DNA from: Pelomonas aquatica
GTDB lineage: Bacteria; Pseudomonadota; Gammaproteobacteria; Burkholderiales; Burkholderiaceae_C
Direction: 5' to 3'
DNA: 64,000 bases
NCBI RefSeq assembly: GCF_026712205.1
Contig: NZ_JAPPUW010000002.1
Span: 62,001 to 126,000 of the forward strand
Position numbers and translations under genes: made by a program. Positions 60,352 through 64,000 of the stretch are shown one piece after another; the first letter of the stretch is position 1; each line of letters starts with the position of its first letter. The notes below the pieces were generated by a model. The model ran no database searches. It was not told the DNA's origin and worked only from the letters and a program-made list of their open reading frames with translations.

Positions 60352-61547
60352 GACTCTCCCTGATGGCTTCCCTGCCAGACCCGTTCTTTCAGCGGGTTAT
60401 GGCCGAAGCATGCTGCCAGCTCGCGCGGATGCGCGCTATCCCAGATGCAGAAGTCGGCGCGCTGGCCGGCGACGAGGCGGCCACGGTCGTGCAGGCCCAG
60501 CGCGCGTGCGCCGTTGACGGTCAGGCCGCGCAAGGCCTCCTCGGGCGTCAGCCGGAACAGCACGCAGGCCATGTTCAGCATCAGCAGCGGCGACAGCGTC
60601 GGCGAGCTGCCGGGGTTGTGGTCGGTCGCGATCGCGATGGGCACGCCGGCCTCGCGCAGCGCGGCGATCGGCGGCAGCTGGGTCTCGCGCAACGCATAGA
60701 AGGCGCCGGGCAGCAGAACGGCCACGGTGCCGGCCTGGCCAAGAGCCTGCACGCCGGCAGGGCTGAGAAACTCGAGGTGGTCGCAGCTCAGCGCCCGGTA
60801 GCCGGCGGCGAGCTGGGCGCCGCCCTGGTCGCTGAGCTGCTCGGCATGGAGCTTGACGGGCAGGCCCAGGCGCTGGGCCGCGTCGAAGACCCTGGCCGTC
60901 TGCGCGGGGCTGAAGGCGATGTGCTCGCAGAAGGCGTCCACCGCGTCGACCAGGCCCTGCTCGTGCAGCTCGGGCAGCCACCGGCAAACGGCGGCGATGT
61001 ATTCGTCGGCATCGCTGAACTCGGGCGGCAGCGCATGGGCGGCCAGGTAGGTCGTGCGCACGTCGATGCCCAGGCCGCCGAGCTGGCGCGCGACGCGCAG
61101 CATGCGCGCCTCGGTGGCAGCGTCGAGACCATAGCCGGACTTGACCTCCAGCGTCGTCACGCCTTCGCGCATCAGCGCCCGGGCGCGCCGCGTGGCGCCG
61201 GCCAGCAGCTCGGCCTCGCTGGCGGCGCGCGTGGCCGCCACCGTCGAGCGGATGCCGCCGCCGGCCTTGGCGATGTCGGCATAGCTCGCGCCCAGCAGGC
61301 GCTGCTCGAACTCGTTGGCACGGCTGCCGCCGTAGACGAGGTGGGTATGGCAGTCGACGAAGCCCGGCGTGACGAGGGCGCCGCCCAGCTCGACGACCTC
61401 GGCCCCGGTGGCCTCGGGCGGCAGTTCGCCCGCCGGGCCGACCCAGCGCAGCCGGCCCTCGTCGACGAGCAGCGCGCCGTCGTCGACCAGGCCCCAGCCG
61501 CTGTCGCCGGCCAGCGTGGCCAGCAGGCCGCCGCGCCACAGCCTCAT
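60348..61547 (-). CDS. hutI: Imidazolonepropionase (HutI)
   Basis: A 399-residue amidohydrolase opening imidazolone propionate to formimino-glutamate. [21 protein letters not shown] carries the HxH metal site and substrate residues; [42 protein letters not shown] and [12 protein letters not shown] are all classic HutI blocks. ATG at 61547 overlaps the hutD stop. Confidence 0.95.
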   Translation of the reverse strand: MRLWRGGLLATLAGDSGWGLVDDGALLVDEGRLRWVGPAGELPPEATGAEVVELGGALVTPGFVDCHTHLVYGGSRANEFEQRLLGASYADIAKAGGGIRSTVAATRAASEAELLAGATRRARALMREGVTTLEVKSGYGLDAATEARMLRVARQLGGLGIDVRTTYLAAHALPPEFSDADEYIAAVCRWLPELHEQGLVDAVDAFCEHIAFSPAQTARVFDAAQRLGLPVKLHAEQLSDQGGAQLAAGYRALSCDHLEFLSPAGVQALGQAGTVAVLLPGAFYALRETQLPPIAALREAGVPIAIATDHNPGSSPTLSPLLMLNMACVLFRLTPEEALRGLTVNGARALGLHDRGRLVAGQRADFCIWDSAHPRELAACFGHNPLKERVWQGSHQGES

Positions 61548-62080
61548 TCGCCGCTCCAGGTCAGCCACCAGGCCTCGCCCTCGCCGGTGAAGACGCAGCT
61601 CTGCACCACCGGCGCCTCGCACCAGGCCAGCGTCAACGGCGCCATCGGCATCGCGCGGTGGCCATGCTCCAGCAGGCCGCCCTTGACGGTGAACAGGCCC
61701 ACCCAGGGCGTGCGCGGCAGCAGCACATGGCGGGCCGACTCGACCTGCAGATTGCCGCGCCTCTCCATCACGTTGAAGACCTGGGTCTCGCCGTGGATGA
61801 GCTCGGCCGCGGGCGCGAGGCCGCCGTCGAAACGCAGCGGCTCGTCGCCCACGCCCTGCGGCCAGTCGAACAGGCGCAGGCCCGCGCCGCCGATGACGGC
61901 CAGCCAGCGGTGCACGCCGGGATAGGCCGAGAACGACCCGTCGCGCTCGACGCGGGCGACGCTGACGCGCAGCGCCCAGTCGTGGCTGTGCGGCCAGGCG
62001 AGCAGCTCGCGCGTCGTGCCGCCCTGGTTCTTCCAGGCCTGCGGCTGCACATCCGCCGCGCTGACCTTGCTCCAACTCAT
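61544..62080 (-). CDS. hutD: HutD family protein
   Basis: A 178-residue cupin-like protein of the HutD/Ves family. It starts with [20 protein letters not shown], the typical motif, then [20 protein letters not shown] and [11 protein letters not shown]. HutD is not an enzyme of the pathway; in Pseudomonas it is thought to limit hut activity, possibly by binding urocanate or formimino-glutamate. It is the first structural gene downstream of hutC. Confidence 0.9.
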   Translation of the reverse strand: MSWSKVSAADVQPQAWKNQGGTTRELLAWPHSHDWALRVSVARVERDGSFSAYPGVHRWLAVIGGAGLRLFDWPQGVGDEPLRFDGGLAPAAELIHGETQVFNVMERRGNLQVESARHVLLPRTPWVGLFTVKGGLLEHGHRAMPMAPLTLAWCEAPVVQSCVFTGEGEAWWLTWSGE

Positions 62081-62149
62081 GCTCTCAACCTCGCACTTGG
62101 CCCGGCTTGCGGTGACCCGGGCATTTTGCGCAGACCCATGCCGTCCGGA

Positions 62150-62890
62150 TCATGCCGAGAAGCTCCCTTGCAATTGGTAACGCGCCCCGGGGTGGGTCAG
62201 CTTCACGCTCGTGACCGCGACGCCGCGGCTGTAGGTGATGCGCTTGACGACCAGGCAGGGGGCGCGCCGGCTGATGCCCAGCAGCCTGGCCTCGACCTCG
62301 CCGGGCAGGGCCGCCTCGATCATGTAGCGCGCCTCGGACAGCGGCGCCACGTCCAGCAGATAGTGGGTCGGCGTGAGCCGCGTGAAATCCTGGGCCAGGT
62401 AGTCCGGCGCGCAGGCCGGGTTGACGACGCGCTCCTCGCACTGGATGGGATGGCCGTTCTCCAGATGCGTGATCAGGCTCAGGAAGACCGGCGCGCAGCG
62501 CTTCATCCCCAGCTCGGCGGCCTGCTGCGGCGTGGCCTTGCCGCGCGTCAGCGCATGCACGCGCGACTCGTAGGCATGGCCGCGCTCGACGATCTCCTCG
62601 TGCACGTCGCGCACGTTCAGCGTGGACGAGATGCGGTGCAGCTGGGCGACGAAGCTGCCCACGCCCTGCACGCGCTCGATCAGCCCCTCCTGCACCAGCT
62701 CGCGCAGCGCCCGGTTCACCGTCATGCGGCTGACCTCGAACTGCGCCACCAGCGCGCCCTCGCTGGGCAGCAGATCGCCGGCCACCCAGTGGCCGCTCGC
62801 GATGCCTTCGCGCAGATGGTTCTTGACCTTGAGGTATTGCGGCTCGGGGCCGGCGGCGTTGCTTCTGGCAGTTCTTGCAGCTCGGGACAT
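62150..62890 (-). CDS. hutC: Histidine utilisation repressor (HutC, GntR family)
   Basis: A 246-residue GntR/HutC-type regulator. The N-terminal winged HTH covers residues ~18-85 (YLKVKNHLREGIASGHWVAG, LLPSEGALVAQFEVSRMTVN, ALRELVQEGLIERVQGVGSF). The C-terminal UTRA ligand domain has MHEEIVERGHAYESRV-like and CEERVVNPACAPDYLAQDF segments, binding urocanate, which releases DNA. It likely represses both its own leftward hut operon and the divergent hutU by binding the operator at 62900-62932. Confidence 0.93.
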   Translation of the reverse strand: MSRAARTARSNAAGPEPQYLKVKNHLREGIASGHWVAGDLLPSEGALVAQFEVSRMTVNRALRELVQEGLIERVQGVGSFVAQLHRISSTLNVRDVHEEIVERGHAYESRVHALTRGKATPQQAAELGMKRCAPVFLSLITHLENGHPIQCEERVVNPACAPDYLAQDFTRLTPTHYLLDVAPLSEARYMIEAALPGEVEARLLGISRRAPCLVVKRITYSRGVAVTSVKLTHPGARYQLQGSFSA

Positions 62891-62899
62891 GGGGACATC

Positions 62900-62932
62900 C
62901 TAGTTGACTTGACTTGTATATACAACTAGAGT
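62900..62932. promoter_or_regulatory. Divergent hut promoters with HutC operator
   Basis: TTGTATATACAA (62914-62925) is a perfect 12-bp palindrome like known HutC sites. It lies in a wider dyad, CTAGTTG (62900-62906) with CAACTAG (62923-62929). Rightward: TTGACT (62904-62909), 17 bases, TAGAGT (62927-62932). Leftward: TTGTAT (62925-62920), 17 bases, TAGGAT (62902-62897). HutC bound here would block both promoters. Confidence 0.75.
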
Positions 62933-62957
62933 CCACCCCACTTTCAGGAGAACCTGC

Positions 62958-64000
62958 ATGACCTCCCTGCCCCGTCCCCATCCTCGTGAAGTCCGGGCAC
63001 CCACCGGCACCCAGCTGCATTGCAAGAGCTGGCTCACCGAGGCCGCCTACCGCATGATCCAGAACAACCTCGACCCCGCCGTGGCCGAGAACCCGGACGC
63101 CCTGGTCGTCTACGGCGGCATCGGCAAGGCCGCGCGCAGCTGGGAGGCCTTCGACGCCATCCTGAAGTCGCTGCGCGAGCTGAACGACGACGAGACCCTG
63201 CTCGTGCAGTCGGGCAAGCCGGTCGGCGTGTTCCGCACGCACCCGGATGCGCCGCGCGTGCTGCTGGCCAATTCCAATCTCGTCCCCGCCTGGGCGACGT
63301 GGGAACACTTCCACGAGCTGGATCGCAAGGGCCTGATGATGTACGGCCAGATGACGGCCGGCAGCTGGATCTACATCGGCAGCCAGGGCATCGTGCAGGG
63401 CACCTACGAGACCTTCGCCGAGGCGGCGCGCCAGCACTACGGCGGCGTGGCCACCGGCCGCTGGGTGCTGACGGCCGGTCTGGGCGGCATGGGCGGCGCG
63501 CAGCCGCTGGCGGCCACCTTCGCCGGCTTCTGCTCGCTGAACATCGAGTGCCAGCAGAGCCGCATCGACTTCCGCCTCAAGACCCGCTACGTGGACGAGC
63601 AGGCCCGCGACCTGGACGACGCGCTGGCCCGCATCCAGGCCCACACCGCGGCCGGCCGCGCGGTGTCCATCGCGCTGCTGGGCAATGCGGCCGAGATCCT
63701 GCCGGAGATGGCCAGGCGCGGCATCAGGCCCGACCTCGTCACCGACCAGACCAGCGCCCACGACCTCATCCACGGCTATTGCCCGCCGGGCTGGAGCGTC
63801 GAGCAGTGGAAGGCCGCCGCGGCCGACCCGGCCCGCCATGCCGAACTGAAGGCCGCCGCCGCCGCCGGCTGCGCCACGCATGTGAAGGCCATGCTGGCCT
63901 TCAAGGCCCAGGGCATCCCGACGGTGGACTACGGCAACAACATCCGCCAGGTCGCCAAGGACCAGGGCGTGGCCAATGCCTTCGACTTCCCCGGTTTCGT
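62958..64000 (+). CDS. hutU: Urocanate hydratase (HutU), 3' part outside the window
   Basis: The first ~347 residues of urocanase, the NAD-dependent enzyme adding water to urocanate to form imidazolone propionate. Motifs [76 protein letters not shown] and [15 protein letters not shown] (NAD-binding) are typical, as is [14 protein letters not shown]. The start ATG at 62958 has a good SD (CAGGAGAACCTGC). Full length is ~560 residues. hutH and other hut genes are expected further right. Confidence 0.95.
   Translation, partial: MTSLPRPHPREVRAPTGTQLHCKSWLTEAAYRMIQNNLDPAVAENPDALVVYGGIGKAARSWEAFDAILKSLRELNDDETLLVQSGKPVGVFRTHPDAPRVLLANSNLVPAWATWEHFHELDRKGLMMYGQMTAGSWIYIGSQGIVQGTYETFAEAARQHYGGVATGRWVLTAGLGGMGGAQPLAATFAGFCSLNIECQQSRIDFRLKTRYVDEQARDLDDALARIQAHTAAGRAVSIALLGNAAEILPEMARRGIRPDLVTDQTSAHDLIHGYCPPGWSVEQWKAAAADPARHAELKAAAAAGCATHVKAMLAFKAQGIPTVDYGNNIRQVAKDQGVANAFDFPGF

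Noticed and set aside
1-64000. CRISPR arrays, tRNA or rRNA genes
   Set aside because: No regularly spaced repeats, cloverleaf-type sequences or rRNA motifs were noticed in reading; a tRNAscan/Infernal run would confirm.

Overview
The window is high-GC DNA from a betaproteobacterium, most likely a Burkholderiales relative of the Roseateles/Rubrivivax/Leptothrix group. This is inferred from the gene set (PEP-CTERM protein, five-step hut pathway with HutF, SsuEADCB, long-chain ChrA, TctAB) and codon style; the species cannot be fixed from the sequence alone. No rRNA, tRNA or CRISPR array was seen.

Bases 1 to about 12.94 kb are the end of a decayed transposable (Mu/BcepMu-type) prophage. Head genes run leftward: protease/scaffold, capsid cement, major capsid, small head proteins, a propeller protein, a LamG/Ig-repeat protein and a gp36-like fusion. 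A terminator-bounded OB-fold gene and a CI-like repressor follow, then a divergent rightward early operon with a BcepMu gp16-type regulator, a small protein and MuA transposase. MuB is cut after its Walker A motif and joined to the back half of a GH19 endolysin. A Dam-type methyltransferase comes next, followed by an array of 11-13 bp repeats that looks like the transposase-binding end of the phage. Terminase, portal and intact lysis genes are absent, so the element is defective.

Bases 13.1-27.1 kb are host chromosome: a sterol-desaturase-family hydroxylase; an alkanesulfonate operon (ssuE-ssuA-ssuA-ssuD-ssuC-ssuB) with a terminator placed directly before the first ssuA; a thioredoxin-like protein; tctAB; a fused osmolyte ABC binding protein/permease; a periplasmic binding protein; an EamA exporter with a divergent LysR regulator; and a class II amidotransferase.

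Bases 27.14-32.8 kb look like a magnesium homeostasis locus. A promoter with a perfect palindrome in its spacer leads into an 800-nt leader holding three short ORFs. One begins Met-Asp-Pro-Asp-Pro, like enterobacterial MgtL, and contains a C-rich, G-poor tract. The genes behind it are an NRAMP-like transporter with altered metal-site residues, an OprB-type porin, an MgtC-family protein and a CDF exporter. A stand-alone 32-residue membrane peptide with its own operator-like repeats and double terminator follows.

Bases 33-58 kb carry chrA, ctpA, a ParE-type toxin-antitoxin pair, two MFS transporters, a MoeB/ThiF enzyme, a coupled REC-GGDEF/LOG/arginase/phosphodiesterase run, an amidohydrolase, cytochrome c, a PEP-CTERM metalloprotease with a variant zinc motif, a phosphoesterase-cupredoxin-ECF sigma-anti-sigma operon, a TonB receptor, a TPR-GGDEF protein, asparaginase and a frameshifted chemotaxis receptor. 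Bases 58.2-64 kb are the histidine utilisation locus: hutC-hutD-hutI-hutG-hutF leftward and hutU rightward, sharing a palindromic operator; hutH is not in the window.
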